Shown: positions 34,341-43,476, counted from the first letter of the stretch. The stretch: 64,000 nt of DNA from Alistipes sp. (GCA_017938765.1 JAGBAX010000008.1:1-64000); one strand, 5' to 3'. Numbers and translations are program-made. The notes: generated by a model from the sequence alone, not told the origin.

Positions 34341-35069
34341 CTACTTCCAAGTAAAGGCGGCGCGGCAAGCCACTGTGCCGTCCTCTTTGGTAACCTCAAA
34401 CAGTGTTGCCGACTCGGTAGTCTGCATACCAACTTTAATGGTTTGACCGTAGAGACACTCGGCAATAAAATGAATATCTATACGCATCGGACAATTGGCT
34501 GTAAGATGCTCAATGTCAATCATATCAAGCATTAGACCAATATATCGCATAGTGTTCATATGGCGGTTAAAGTCAATGTCACTATATGCTACACGATGCT
34601 CCTTCACAACCTCTGCCTCAATAGCCTTCAGTCGCATAGGTGCCTCACACGGAGACTCGGCATCGCAGATGTACGGTGTATAGAGCGGCTCAATAGTCTC
34701 AAGAGCAACTGGTACACGCTTTACATAGTCAAGCATACACCACTGCGAAAGTGCGCGAATGAACACATTACCATCCAAATCTGACAACTGGAAATTACGT
34801 GTAGATACTAATCGCGTGTTCTTATTTACCCATGTAGTAAGGTCAAACTCTGCAAACTGCTCAGGACGGGAGTCAATCTCAATAACGAATTTGGATAGTA
34901 CCCATGTGAGATTATGCGGCGAGAGAGCATCAACTCCAAAACCCTTACCTTGTGCGTCAATACCCGCAGTATTAAGAATATAGTTTCCTAATGAGGCGAT
35001 AGATGCACGCAGTGTAAAATCTACATTTTGCGTAGAGACCTGATAACGATATGTTGTTTGATTTTTCAT
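34341..35069 (-). CDS. Acyl-ACP thioesterase (FatA/TesA-like, PF01643)
   Basis: A 242-residue double-hotdog enzyme that releases free fatty acids from acyl-acyl carrier protein. The N-terminal hotdog has LGNYILNTAGIDAQGKGFG and the C-terminal one has YSDIDFNRHMNTMRYI, with the Asn/His/Asp set used for catalysis in this family. Length agrees with the bacterial members. It is the first gene of a two-gene operon with a GT4. Its promoter overlaps a perfect 15-bp inverted repeat (35079-35115), which may be an operator as well as a terminator. Confidence 0.9.
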   Translation of the reverse strand: MKNQTTYRYQVSTQNVDFTLRASIASLGNYILNTAGIDAQGKGFGVDALSPHNLTWVLSKFVIEIDSRPEQFAEFDLTTWVNKNTRLVSTRNFQLSDLDGNVFIRALSQWCMLDYVKRVPVALETIEPLYTPYICDAESPCEAPMRLKAIEAEVVKEHRVAYSDIDFNRHMNTMRYIGLMLDMIDIEHLTANCPMRIDIHFIAECLYGQTIKVGMQTTESATLFEVTKEDGTVACRAAFTWK

Positions 35070-35074
35070 AATGA

Positions 35075-35104
35075 CAAAGGTAGTAAATTTTTGCGAAACA
35101 CAAA
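35075..35104 (-). promoter_or_regulatory. Promoter of the acyl-ACP thioesterase gene
   Basis: On the minus strand, TTTG (35101-35104), 18 bases, TACCTTTG (35075-35082), six bases before the ATG region. Both boxes touch the arms of the inverted repeat 35079-35115. Confidence 0.65.
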
Positions 35105-35115
35105 AATTTACTACC
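35079..35115. terminator. Perfect 15-bp inverted repeat overlapping a promoter
   Basis: GGTAGTAAATTTTTG (35079-35093) and its exact complement (35101-35115) flank the 7-base loop CGAAACA. It follows the MFS gene, so it can end the ffh-era operon; it also covers the thioesterase promoter. The stem is AT-rich with only a short T-run, so an operator role is as likely. Confidence 0.5.
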
Positions 35116-35142
35116 TCTGTTAAACGGAGACTAACTTATATA

Positions 35143-36546
35143 TTATTTTATATTTGGAAGTTCCAGACCGTATCCGTTACGACGGTCGTCAGCCTTAAGA
35201 TAAAGAGCGAAGAGCAGGGCAAGAATACCAAGACCTACAAATACGAGCATAGGGTAGGTGTAGTTATACACTGCAGCCTCGCCTGCCTGAATCTTCTCGG
35301 CCACGCCTGGGTTAGAGGCCTCAAGAACGTAGCCGATAAGCATTGGAGTGAAGCTCAAACCGAAGTTCTGTACCCAGAAGATAAGGGAGTATGCACTACC
35401 AAGGAATCGCTTGTCCATAATCTTTGGTACTGATGGCCAAAGTGCGGCAGGTACGAGCGAGAACGATACGCCGAGCAAGATAATAGCAGAAAATGCAATA
35501 ATCTTGTTAGGGAACGCAGGTAGAACAAGCGCGAAGATAGAGTGGCAAATAATCATCAGCAGGGCGCCGAGAATGAGCATTGTTGCACCCTTTCCCTTCT
35601 TGTCAAGATACCATCCCAAGAATGGAGTAACGCATGCAGCACCGATAGGGAACCAGCGGAAGATATCTGCTGCTGTAGTAGCATCAAGATTGAGTGTGCT
35701 CTGGAGCATATTTGCTGCGAACTTCTGGAATGGGAAAATAGCTGAGTAGTAGAGTACGCAGAGCATTGCTACAATCCAGAAGAGCTTGCTGCTGAATATC
35801 TTACCAATATCAGAGAACTTAAACTCATCCTCTGGGTCTACATTCTCTGTAGCACCAGTTTGCGCGTCAAGCTTCTTGTCCATTACACAGAATACAGAGT
35901 AGAAGAGAAGACCAATGCAGAGCAGAGCAAGGCAGAATGCCACTGGGCGAACTACACTTGGGTCTGCACCACCGATACCTGCAAGACGAGGTGAGATTGT
36001 AAAGATAAGGAATACACTCACGCGTGTTAGAGCCATCTCAAGACCCATTGCAAGAGCCATCTCCTTACCCTCAAACCACTTTGCCATAGCCTTTGAAGCA
36101 GTAATTCCTGCCATCTCGCAACCGCAACCGAAAATCATAAAACCTGCTGAAGCGAGCTTTGCAGATGCAGGGAAGTCAGTCCACCAGCTATTGAGCCAGC
36201 TCTCAAGACCTGTGCCGATGAATGCCTCAGATACGGCATAGAACTTAATCGCCGCACCGACAATCATAGTAATTGCTGATGCAAGACCAGTAAAGCGAAT
36301 GCCCATCTTGTCAAGGATAATACCTGCAAGGATTAGGAATCCCCATACGTTAAGAAGATACTCAGAGCCTGCATAGGTTCCGAAAATATCCGATGTCCAG
36401 CCGCGCTGAACTTGAATCAGCTCCTTGATAGGAGAGATTACATCAACGAACATATGCGCAAAGAGCATCATCATAGCGATAAGTACCATCGCCGTCCAAC
36501 GTGCCCATGCATGATCGTTGAGATTCTTACGAATTGTTTGAGTCAT
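35143..36546 (-). CDS. Major facilitator superfamily transporter
   Basis: A 467-residue inner-membrane protein with 12 hydrophobic segments and a central cytoplasmic loop near residues 215-240 (DKKLDAQTGATENVDPEDEF). The motif LDKMGIRFTG after helix 2 corresponds to MFS motif A (GxLxDRxGRR type). It looks like the anion/nitrate-type or general metabolite carriers seen in Bacteroidetes; the substrate is not deducible. It is the last gene of the ffh-era-TPR operon (12 bases after the TPR gene). Confidence 0.82.
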   Translation of the reverse strand: MTQTIRKNLNDHAWARWTAMVLIAMMMLFAHMFVDVISPIKELIQVQRGWTSDIFGTYAGSEYLLNVWGFLILAGIILDKMGIRFTGLASAITMIVGAAIKFYAVSEAFIGTGLESWLNSWWTDFPASAKLASAGFMIFGCGCEMAGITASKAMAKWFEGKEMALAMGLEMALTRVSVFLIFTISPRLAGIGGADPSVVRPVAFCLALLCIGLLFYSVFCVMDKKLDAQTGATENVDPEDEFKFSDIGKIFSSKLFWIVAMLCVLYYSAIFPFQKFAANMLQSTLNLDATTAADIFRWFPIGAACVTPFLGWYLDKKGKGATMLILGALLMIICHSIFALVLPAFPNKIIAFSAIILLGVSFSLVPAALWPSVPKIMDKRFLGSAYSLIFWVQNFGLSFTPMLIGYVLEASNPGVAEKIQAGEAAVYNYTYPMLVFVGLGILALLFALYLKADDRRNGYGLELPNIK

Positions 36547-36558
36547 AATAATTTACAT

Positions 36559-38565
36559 TTATTGATTTGAGTAATTTTTCAATACTTTATAAGCATCTGT
36601 AATGCCAAGTTCGCCCGCCTTGGATATATCAAGACAGCCTTTTCGCGTATCCTTCATGTATATCTGTAGCAGACCACGATTATAGTATGCCTCGGCAAAG
36701 TGAGGGTTGAGTTCAATAGCCTTTGTGTAGTCATCTGCTGCCTCTGGAAGCATTCCCGATAGAGCATAGAGGTTTGCGCGATTATAGTATGCGTATGCAA
36801 ACCCTGGGTGAAGCTTTATCGCCTTGTTAAGGTCAGAAATAGCCTCGCTATAGTCGTATGTGCGGGTGTGCGAATTGTGCAGTCGCCTTGCAGGGTCACT
36901 CTCAATAGACATACGGTGGTAACCATTGTCAATTGATGATATAAAGTCAATCATCTCAGCCTGTGTCGCTGCGCGGTTAAGGTAGAGGAATGGATTTGAC
37001 GGATTGAGAGCTATAGCTTGAGTGTATGTGTTTACAGCATTAGTATACTGTTTTATCAGCGTCTCGCTAATAGCTGTCTCAAAGAGTACTTTCCAGGTGT
37101 GGTCGCCAACAGTTACTTTGACTCTCTCACGATAGTTGTGATTCATAGCCACAAGAGAGTCTGGGGCGATATTTGTCTCCTGACGAGAAATCTGTAACAG
37201 CGGGTTATCAAGGGCTGCAATAAAGTCCTCGGCTCTCTGACTATGGAAGCGACGAGTGGACTGCTCAACATCTATAGAGTCACGATTTCGCATTGTAAAG
37301 CGATAGAGTGGCAATAGAGTCATATTGTCGCTATTGTCGTTACTACGGCTCTTTATGCGCTCAAATGAAGAGCCAGCAATCTTGCTCTCAAACGACAGCA
37401 ACTGATTGAATTTCTGCGTTGTGTCAGCATAAATAGAGTATGTGCTATCGCTGAGTCGAGAACGATACTCAGCAATTTTGCGTTCAGCAGTCTGACGGTC
37501 GCGCTTAGCACCAGCATTGTCACGCAATAGGTGTCGCAGATGGCTTCTACCGAGGTAGGCATTTGCAAAGTCGGGGTAGAGCTCAATAGCACGAGAGTAG
37601 TCTTCTACAGCCTGCTTTATCTGTCCAAGTTGTGTCTTGAGAATAGCTCTGTTATAGTATACAAGTACATTGTTTGGTGAGTACTGCGCTACCTTGTCAT
37701 AATCCTCAAGGGCGCGGTTGTAATCGCCAATATTACTGCGAATAATTGCGCGGTTAAAGTAGGTAATAGAACTAGTAGAGTCTAACTGAATAACCTTGTC
37801 AAGGTCGGCAAGCGAGAGTTGCGGACGATTTGTATAGTTGTATACCAACGCGCGATTAAAGAAAGATACTGGTAGGGTAGAGTCACACTCAATGGCCTTG
37901 TTAAAGTCAGCCTCAGCCTCTTCAAAACGCTGCTGCTCAAGGTATAACGCGCCACGACGATTGTATGATACTGGATTTTCGCGATTGGTCTTTACAGCCG
38001 TATGGAAATCCTCGTAGGCTCGCACTGTGTCCTTAAGGTATAGGTAGCACATACCGCGATTAAGGTATGCATCCGAAACCTTTTTCTCATACTTTATGAA
38101 GTTGTCAAAGTCGGATATTGCATCCTTAAATTGCTGATTGAGAAGCCTTGTAACACCTCGACTGAAGTAGGGATTTGGAAGGTCTGGTCGCAAATCTATG
38201 GCCTCACGGAAATCTTTAAGTGCATCATCGTAGTTGCCTAAACGAGAGCGTGTTATGGCTCTGTAAGTGAAGGCTGTTGTGAAGACTGGATTCTTATCTA
38301 TGGCGATAGTAAAGTCAGCCTCTGCACCGATAAGATCATCAAGGTTGTACTTTGCAATACCGCGCAGAAAGTAACCCTCATATGCATCATCATCAAAGCG
38401 GAGGAGTACATTGAGTGTACGAATAGCCTCGGTAAACTCATTCTCCATCATCTGCTGACGACCAACCCAAAAGAAGTACTCGCGGTTATACTGCGCACTG
38501 ACATTTGACGAGCCAAACAGTGTGGCTGCCACAAGTAGAAGTATGTAGAGCTTAAGCCTCTGCAT
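36559..38565 (-). CDS. Exported tetratricopeptide-repeat protein
   Basis: A 668-residue protein: signal peptide (MQRLKLYILLLVAATLFGSSNVSAQ), then about 10 TPR units over residues 30-370 with the A-x3-Y/F-x10-A spacing (for example YFLRGIAKYNLDDLIGAEADFTIAI). A linker of about 130 residues (RSNDNSDNMTLLPLYRFTMRNRD) and four more TPRs at the C-terminus follow (FAYAYYNRANLYALSGMLPEAADDYTKAIELNP). TPR arrays hold protein complexes together in the periplasm or at the outer membrane. It begins one base after era; the start at 38565 is preferred over a longer frame that overlaps era. Confidence 0.88.
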   Translation of the reverse strand: MQRLKLYILLLVAATLFGSSNVSAQYNREYFFWVGRQQMMENEFTEAIRTLNVLLRFDDDAYEGYFLRGIAKYNLDDLIGAEADFTIAIDKNPVFTTAFTYRAITRSRLGNYDDALKDFREAIDLRPDLPNPYFSRGVTRLLNQQFKDAISDFDNFIKYEKKVSDAYLNRGMCYLYLKDTVRAYEDFHTAVKTNRENPVSYNRRGALYLEQQRFEEAEADFNKAIECDSTLPVSFFNRALVYNYTNRPQLSLADLDKVIQLDSTSSITYFNRAIIRSNIGDYNRALEDYDKVAQYSPNNVLVYYNRAILKTQLGQIKQAVEDYSRAIELYPDFANAYLGRSHLRHLLRDNAGAKRDRQTAERKIAEYRSRLSDSTYSIYADTTQKFNQLLSFESKIAGSSFERIKSRSNDNSDNMTLLPLYRFTMRNRDSIDVEQSTRRFHSQRAEDFIAALDNPLLQISRQETNIAPDSLVAMNHNYRERVKVTVGDHTWKVLFETAISETLIKQYTNAVNTYTQAIALNPSNPFLYLNRAATQAEMIDFISSIDNGYHRMSIESDPARRLHNSHTRTYDYSEAISDLNKAIKLHPGFAYAYYNRANLYALSGMLPEAADDYTKAIELNPHFAEAYYNRGLLQIYMKDTRKGCLDISKAGELGITDAYKVLKNYSNQ

Positions 38566-38566
38566 C

Positions 38567-39451
38567 TTACTCAAGTTCGTAACCAAATCTACGCAACTGA
38601 CGGTCTGAGTTTCGCCAGTCGTCATTAACCTTTACAAATAGCTGCAGGAAGACCTTCTTATCAAGGAAACGCTCAAGGTCTTGGCGGGCAGCCTGACCCA
38701 CCTTCTTAAGTTTCTCGCCCTTGTGTCCAATAACAATGCCCTTTTGAGAGTCGCGAGCAACATATATTGTCGCGCTGATGCGGTCAATAGCAGCCTCCTC
38801 CTTGTATGAGTCAATCTCTATCTCGCAACAGTATGGAATCTCCTTATCGTATGTGAGTAGTATCTTCTCGCGGATAATCTCTGAAGCGAAAAATCGTAAG
38901 GTCTTGTCCGTAAGAGTGTCCTTTGGATAGAAAGGCTCTCCCTCTGGTAGCAGTGAGAGAATGCGGTCAAAAATTCCACCGATATTGAATCCCTCACGAG
39001 CTGATGCGGGGATTACTGTTGCCTGCGGAAGTCTCTGTTGCCAGTAGGTAACAAGTTCCTCAAGCTTCTCTTGAGTTGTAAGGTCGATTTTATTGATAAT
39101 CAGCAGTACAGGAATGCCGCTTAGGGCAATCTTCTCAAGAATCTCGCTGTTGCGCTCGCTTGGCTGCTCTACAGTATCAGTAACGTAGAGGATAACGTCC
39201 GCATCAGATACTGCACCCCTCACAAACTTCATCATTGACTCCTGAAGCTTGTAGTTAGGCTTCAGAATACCCGGAGTGTCGGAGTAGACAATCTGAAAAT
39301 CCTCGCCATTGACAATACCCATAATTCTGTGGCGGGTAGTCTGTGCCTTTGATGTTATGATAGACAGACGCTCGCCTACAAGGGCATTCATCAGTGTTGA
39401 CTTGCCGACATTAGGGTTACCTATAATATTTACGAATCCACTTCTGTGCAT
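38567..39451 (-). CDS. era: GTPase Era
   Basis: A 294-residue GTPase needed for 16S rRNA 3'-end maturation and 30S assembly. G1 is GNPNVGKST (about 11-19), G3 DTPG in YSDTPGI, G4 NKID and G5 SAREG. The C-terminal KH domain (about 200-290) contains [19 protein letters not shown]. It is complete. Gene order ffh-era is seen within one operon, 15 bases apart. Confidence 0.96.
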   Translation of the reverse strand: MHRSGFVNIIGNPNVGKSTLMNALVGERLSIITSKAQTTRHRIMGIVNGEDFQIVYSDTPGILKPNYKLQESMMKFVRGAVSDADVILYVTDTVEQPSERNSEILEKIALSGIPVLLIINKIDLTTQEKLEELVTYWQQRLPQATVIPASAREGFNIGGIFDRILSLLPEGEPFYPKDTLTDKTLRFFASEIIREKILLTYDKEIPYCCEIEIDSYKEEAAIDRISATIYVARDSQKGIVIGHKGEKLKKVGQAARQDLERFLDKKVFLQLFVKVNDDWRNSDRQLRRFGYELE

Positions 39452-39466
39452 AAATTCAATGTTTAA

Positions 39467-40798
39467 TTATCGGCGAAAACCGCGTGGCATTCCCTTTGGC
39501 ATACCCATCTTACCACCAGCTGCCATCTTCATCATCTTGCGCATATCCTCAAACTGTTTGAGAAGGCGGTTTACATCTGCCATAGTTGTACCAGAACCCT
39601 TTGCAATACGCTCACGACGGCGTGCGTTGATAATCTCTGGGTGCTCGCGCTCCTCTGGGGTCATAGAGCCGATAATAGCCTCGGTCTGCTTAAATACATC
39701 GTCACCGAACTCTACACCCTTAAGAAGTTTGCCCATTCCTGGAATCATTGATGCAAGGTCCTTAAGATTGCCCATCTTCTTAATCTGAGCAATCTGAGCA
39801 AGGAAGTCGTTGAAGTTAAACTGGTTCTTAACCAACTTCTTCTTCAGCTTACGAGCCTCCTCCTCGTCATACTGCTCCTGCGCGCGCTCAACGAGGGATA
39901 CAACATCTCCCATGCCGAGGATTCGGTCTGCCATACGCTCTGGGTGGAAGACCTGTAGAGTATCCATCTTTTCGCCGCTTGAGATAAACTTCAGTGGCTT
40001 GTTTACAACCGAGCGGATAGAGATTGCAGCACCACCACGAGTATCACCATCAAGCTTTGTCAGTACTACACCATCAAAGTCAAGTCGGTCGTTAAACTCG
40101 CGAGCAGTATTTACTGCATCCTGACCAGTCATTGAATCTACAACAAAGAGGGTCTCCGATGGGTTTACAGCAGCCTTGATAGCCGTAATCTCAACCATCA
40201 TTGCCTCATCTACAGCCAAGCGACCTGCTGTATCAACAATAACTGTATTAATGCCCTTCTGACGAGCATACTGTATCGCATTCTGCGCAATCTCCACAGG
40301 GTTTTTATTACCCTCTTCAGTGTAGACCTCTACGCCAATTTGCTGGCCGAGTATCTTAAGCTGGTCAATAGCTGCAGGACGATATACGTCACCCGCAACA
40401 AGAAGTACTTGACGACCCTTCTTGCTCTTAATGAATGAAGCAAGCTTGCCAGAGAATGTAGTCTTACCTGAACCCTGAAGACCTGCGATAAGGACTACAG
40501 CAGGATTTCCCTCAAGTTTGATATCTGTAGCGGTTCCACCCATCAGTGCTGCAAGCTCATCTCGGACAATCTTTGTCAGCATCTGACCCGGCTTTACAGC
40601 GGTAAGCACATTCATACCCAGTGCCTTATTCTTTACCTCGTCTGTAAAAGTCTTGGCAACCTTGTAGTTCACATCGGCATCAATAAGCGCACGACGAATC
40701 TCTTTGAGGGTCTCGGCTACGTTGATTTCAGTAATGCGACCCTCACCCTTGAGGATTTTGAACGAGCGTTCAAGTTTCTCGGTTAAATTTTCAAACAT
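39467..40798 (-). CDS. ffh: Signal recognition particle protein Ffh
   Basis: A 443-residue SRP54 GTPase. N domain (1-90); G domain with GLQGSGKTTFSGKLA (P-loop, about 107-115), DTAGRL, TKLDGDTRGGAA; and the Met-rich M domain (about 325-435, with IPGMGKLL, GSGTTMADVNRLLKQFEDMRKMMK and a Gly/Met tail), which binds the GGAA tetraloop of the 4.5S RNA. Its RNA partner is in the same window at 16444-16540. It is the first gene of the ffh-era-TPR-MFS operon. Confidence 0.97.
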   Translation of the reverse strand: MFENLTEKLERSFKILKGEGRITEINVAETLKEIRRALIDADVNYKVAKTFTDEVKNKALGMNVLTAVKPGQMLTKIVRDELAALMGGTATDIKLEGNPAVVLIAGLQGSGKTTFSGKLASFIKSKKGRQVLLVAGDVYRPAAIDQLKILGQQIGVEVYTEEGNKNPVEIAQNAIQYARQKGINTVIVDTAGRLAVDEAMMVEITAIKAAVNPSETLFVVDSMTGQDAVNTAREFNDRLDFDGVVLTKLDGDTRGGAAISIRSVVNKPLKFISSGEKMDTLQVFHPERMADRILGMGDVVSLVERAQEQYDEEEARKLKKKLVKNQFNFNDFLAQIAQIKKMGNLKDLASMIPGMGKLLKGVEFGDDVFKQTEAIIGSMTPEEREHPEIINARRRERIAKGSGTTMADVNRLLKQFEDMRKMMKMAAGGKMGMPKGMPRGFRR

Positions 40799-40878
40799 AT
40801 TTTAGTCTTTTTTGTTATTAGTCACAATAAGTCAATATACCGGCGCGAAGATACGAAAAATTTTTGTACATTTGCTCT

Positions 40879-41739
40879 ATGAAACTTATTATCTTACTTT
40901 TTGCGTCACTTTTTCTCTCTTGCTCAACTCAAAGAGTTGCTGTAACTCCTGCTCGTACGATTACAAAAGGGGTGGAGGTTGTAACTATGGACTATACCGT
41001 TACAGATAGTAAGGGAAACACTCTTCCTACGAAGATTTTTTTGTTTGATGTTCGCCTTTCAGAGAGGGTTAGAATTGTTGCTACTACAGTGGGGGATTCT
41101 GATAGTTCAATTTGTTCAACCGAGGAGCAAATGACACTAAAAGCTCCACTTTCAGAACAACTTGAGGCAATGCAGGCTAAACGACAGAATATAAAGGTGT
41201 TGGGTGGCGTTAATGCAGACTTCTTCCATATCCGTACAAGCCAGATGCCATGTGGTGTAGTATACAGAAATGGAGTGTGTATAAAAGGCGGGTATGATAA
41301 CCAGACAACAGTCTTTGCACTGCTTACTGATGGTACGGCCCGCTGTATGAGTAGTAGTGAATATGAGGCGCTTGATAAGACTCTTATAGCAGAGGCTGTC
41401 TCAGGTCGTCAGATGTTGCTCAATGATGGGGTAGCGCAGAGCTCCTCCACACGCCTTGAACCTCGTACAGCTGTGGGTGTTACACGTGATGGTAAACGAG
41501 TGTTTATTCTTGTCGCTGATGGTCGCCGCAAGGAGTATTCCAATGGTCTGTCGTATGCAGATATGGCTGTAATTTTCAAGCGCTTGGGTGCTTATGATGC
41601 GATTAACCTTGACGGAGGTGGTAGCAGTAGTTTTAGTGTTGAAGTGGCTACTGGAGATTTTGCACCGATAAACCGTCCTTCAGACCGTTCAGGCGAGCGA
41701 CCAGTACCAAATGGTATTGCTATTGTTGAGATGAAGTAG
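40879..41739 (+). CDS. Phosphodiester glycosidase (NAGPA/DUF2233) lipoprotein
   Basis: A 286-residue exported protein; MKLIILLFASLFLSC gives a lipobox with Cys15. The NAGPA domain (about 80-285) has GGVNADFFHI, RTAVGVTRDGKRVFILVADGR and the conserved NLDGGGSSSF followed by RPVPNGIAIV. Family members cleave sugar phosphodiesters such as GlcNAc-1-phosphodiester. I start at ATG 40879 for the lipobox. A TACATTTG box ends at 40874, which would leave almost no 5' leader; this may be chance or a leaderless mRNA. Confidence 0.85.
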   Translation: MKLIILLFASLFLSCSTQRVAVTPARTITKGVEVVTMDYTVTDSKGNTLPTKIFLFDVRLSERVRIVATTVGDSDSSICSTEEQMTLKAPLSEQLEAMQAKRQNIKVLGGVNADFFHIRTSQMPCGVVYRNGVCIKGGYDNQTTVFALLTDGTARCMSSSEYEALDKTLIAEAVSGRQMLLNDGVAQSSSTRLEPRTAVGVTRDGKRVFILVADGRRKEYSNGLSYADMAVIFKRLGAYDAINLDGGGSSSFSVEVATGDFAPINRPSDRSGERPVPNGIAIVEMK

Positions 41740-41741
41740 TG

Positions 41742-42326
41742 CTACAATAATCCCTTTTCGTATAGAGTAACGACATACTCAAGTAGCTTATCATCCTTTT
41801 CAGGATCGTAGTCCGTCTTTAGGTTGTTACCAAATATTTTGGCAAGAGCCTGCCACATACCAGCCTCAAAGCCACCGCGAAACTCCTTGATAATCTCAAA
41901 GGCGGTGTTATCTACTTGACGGTCAATAAGTTTAAGAAGTACCTTGCCGTCGTATATTGTCATCTTCTTTATCACAGGAGTATACTCGCGTACCAGTCGC
42001 TTCTCAATACCTTTGATGTAGAGCTTCTGCTGTTTCTTATTTGGTAGAGCAAGAAGCTCTTGCTCCATACTTGCCATAAGTGTTTTAGCCTCTTCAGCAA
42101 TAGGGTAGACTCGCTTTACCGCCCTTACCATACGGGCATAGCGGCGCATATCAGGTTTGCGGGCATACTTGCGCACAGGCGTGAGGTGAAATACGGGAAC
42201 GGAGTCCCCATTCTCAACTACCCACTCACTGTGCCAATATGCTCGCTCACGAAAGCGCCTCTGACCACTTGCAATAAATGATATAGCAAGCAGCGTGCAT
42301 AGCAGTATGTAGCGAAAATTTTTCAT
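41742..42326 (-). CDS. DUF4294 family exported protein
   Basis: A 194-residue protein with signal peptide MKNFRYILLCTLLAISFIASGQ. The DUF4294 core (about 45-190) has RYARMVRAVKRVYPIAEEAKTLM, KLYIKGIEKRLVREYTPVIKKMT and KLIDRQVDNTAFEIIKEFRGG. The function is unknown and the family is limited to Bacteroidetes. The start at 42326 is preferred because the promoter-like TATCTTTG on the minus strand (42338-42345) lies just upstream. Its stop is two bases from the stop of the convergent NAGPA gene. Confidence 0.83.
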   Translation of the reverse strand: MKNFRYILLCTLLAISFIASGQRRFRERAYWHSEWVVENGDSVPVFHLTPVRKYARKPDMRRYARMVRAVKRVYPIAEEAKTLMASMEQELLALPNKKQQKLYIKGIEKRLVREYTPVIKKMTIYDGKVLLKLIDRQVDNTAFEIIKEFRGGFEAGMWQALAKIFGNNLKTDYDPEKDDKLLEYVVTLYEKGLL

Positions 42327-42396
42327 ACTTTTGCTTGCAAAGATAACGAAATCGCAAACAATGTAGTATCTTTGTGGAGAAAAATTGGCAAATATT

Positions 42397-42765
42397 ATGA
42401 ATATCGGACTTACATACACATCAACTGCTATTGTTGATAAAACCAATACTGCACTTACTCTTGGCTCTGGCGATATGGAGGTTTTAGCAACTCCTGCAAT
42501 GGTTGCCCTTATGGAAAATGCTGCTATGAATGCTGTAGCTTCGCATCTTGAAGATGGTCAATCAACCGTCGGCTCACAGATAACTACAAGCCACCTTGCT
42601 CCTTCATTTCTTGGTGCGACAGTCACTGCCACAGCAACCCTTACAGCTGTAGAGGGTCGTAAGCTGACCTTCTCGGTAGAGGCGCACGATGGCGAAACAC
42701 TCATCGGCAGCGGCACTCACACTCGCTATATAGTCTCTCGCGAGCGCTTTTTAAGTAAGCGATAA
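42397..42765 (+). CDS. Hotdog thioesterase (FlK-like)
   Basis: A 122-residue single-hotdog protein like the fluoroacetyl-CoA thioesterase family. It has LATPAMVALMENAAMNAV, whose Glu follows the family pattern, GSQITTSHLAPSFLG with the catalytic His, and RKLTFSVEAHDGETLIGSGTHTRYIV. It probably hydrolyses a short acyl-CoA; the real substrate is unknown. A TATCTTTG box (42367-42374) lies 22 bases before the ATG. Confidence 0.87.
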   Translation: MNIGLTYTSTAIVDKTNTALTLGSGDMEVLATPAMVALMENAAMNAVASHLEDGQSTVGSQITTSHLAPSFLGATVTATATLTAVEGRKLTFSVEAHDGETLIGSGTHTRYIVSRERFLSKR

Positions 42766-42781
42766 CAGTTATTTATGGGGT

Positions 42782-43344
42782 AATTGAGCTTGCTCAAAAG
42801 TGCAAAACTTCCATTTTAACAATAGCCTGCGGCTATGCCCAATATTACAGCTAAGGGACTCGAATGTCACGCAGTTGATGTGTCAACTGCGTGACATCAC
42901 CGAGGGAGTGCTGCAGTCGCAGGATGCGGTGCGGAAAAACACGACCGAGGTAACCCTTCCATCTCCCGACAGCACAACTTTTTAATAGATTGGCATACCA
43001 TCGCAGATGGTGTTAAAATGGAAGTATGCAATTGAGCTTGCTCAAGAATGCAAGACTTCCATTTTAACAATAGCCTGAGGCTATGCCCAATATTATAACC
43101 AAGGGACTCGAATGTCACGCAGTTGATTGTCAACTGCGTGTCATCACCGAGGGAGTGCTGTAGTCGCAGGATGCGGTGCAGAAAAAAACACGACCGAGGT
43201 AACCCTTCCATCTCCCGACAGCACAACTTTTTAATAGATTGGCATACCATCATAGATGGTGTTAAAATGGAAGTATGCAATTGAGCTTGCTCAAAAGTGC
43301 AAAACATCCATTTTAACAATAGCCTATGGCTATGCCAATCTATA
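42782..43344 (+). repeat. Tandem structured repeat, 2.3 copies of a 248-249-base unit
   Basis: Units begin with AATTGAGCTTGCTCAA at 42782, 43030 and 43279 (the last is cut off at about 43344). Each full unit holds a hairpin of perfect or near-perfect complement around CACGCAGTTGA (42864-42897 has a flawless 15-bp stem) and a cloverleaf-like domain. In the last copy, an outer 13-bp stem (43234-43246 with 43331-43343) encloses three hairpins: CCATC/GATGG, a long GTTAAAATGG/CCATTTTAAC arm ending in TTGAGC-TT-GCTCAA, and AGCC/GGCT. Loop bases differ between copies while stems are kept. This fills the gap between 42765 and the tRNA-Gln terminator. The open frames here are by-products of the repeat. 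Confidence 0.85.
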
Positions 43345-43354
43345 CAAAAAACAA

Positions 43355-43380
43355 CAAAGGCACCCGAAAAGGTGCCTTTG
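43355..43380 (-). terminator. Terminator of tRNA-Gln
   Basis: A 10-bp stem CAAAGGCACC/GGTGCCTTTG (43355-43364 with 43371-43380), loop CGAAAA, followed by TTGTTTTTTG in the minus direction, directly after the tRNA 3' end. Confidence 0.85.
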
Positions 43381-43384
43381 TGTG

Positions 43385-43455
43385 TTGAGCTGCCGGGACT
43401 CGAACCCAGAACGACAGAACCAAAATCTGCTGTGTTACCATTACACCACAGCTCA
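43385..43455 (-). tRNA. tRNA-Gln (UUG)
   Basis: A 71-base cloverleaf on the minus strand. Acceptor TGAGCTG/CAGCTCA plus discriminator A; anticodon loop TTTTGGT with anticodon TTG; T-arm GGGTTCGAGTCCC. CCA is not encoded. A consensus promoter lies just upstream. Confidence 0.95.
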
Positions 43456-43476
43456 GACATTTGCTCGTAAGCGGTG

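Noticed and set aside
42851-42870. Truncated tRNA fragment (GGGACTCGAA) in the tandem repeat
   Set aside because: Only about ten bases match the tRNA-Gln T-arm and no cloverleaf can be drawn, so it is not called as a tRNA; it is only mentioned as a possible link.
42782-43344. CRISPR array
   Set aside because: The period is about 248 bases with nearly identical units, no short repeats separated by unique spacers, and no cas genes nearby.
42897-43460. A 187-codon minus-strand open frame with internal repeats (for example CREMEGLPRSCF twice)
   Set aside because: It runs through the tandem structured repeat and into tRNA-Gln. The amino acid repeats only mirror the 248-base DNA repeat, and there is no sensible start or domain.
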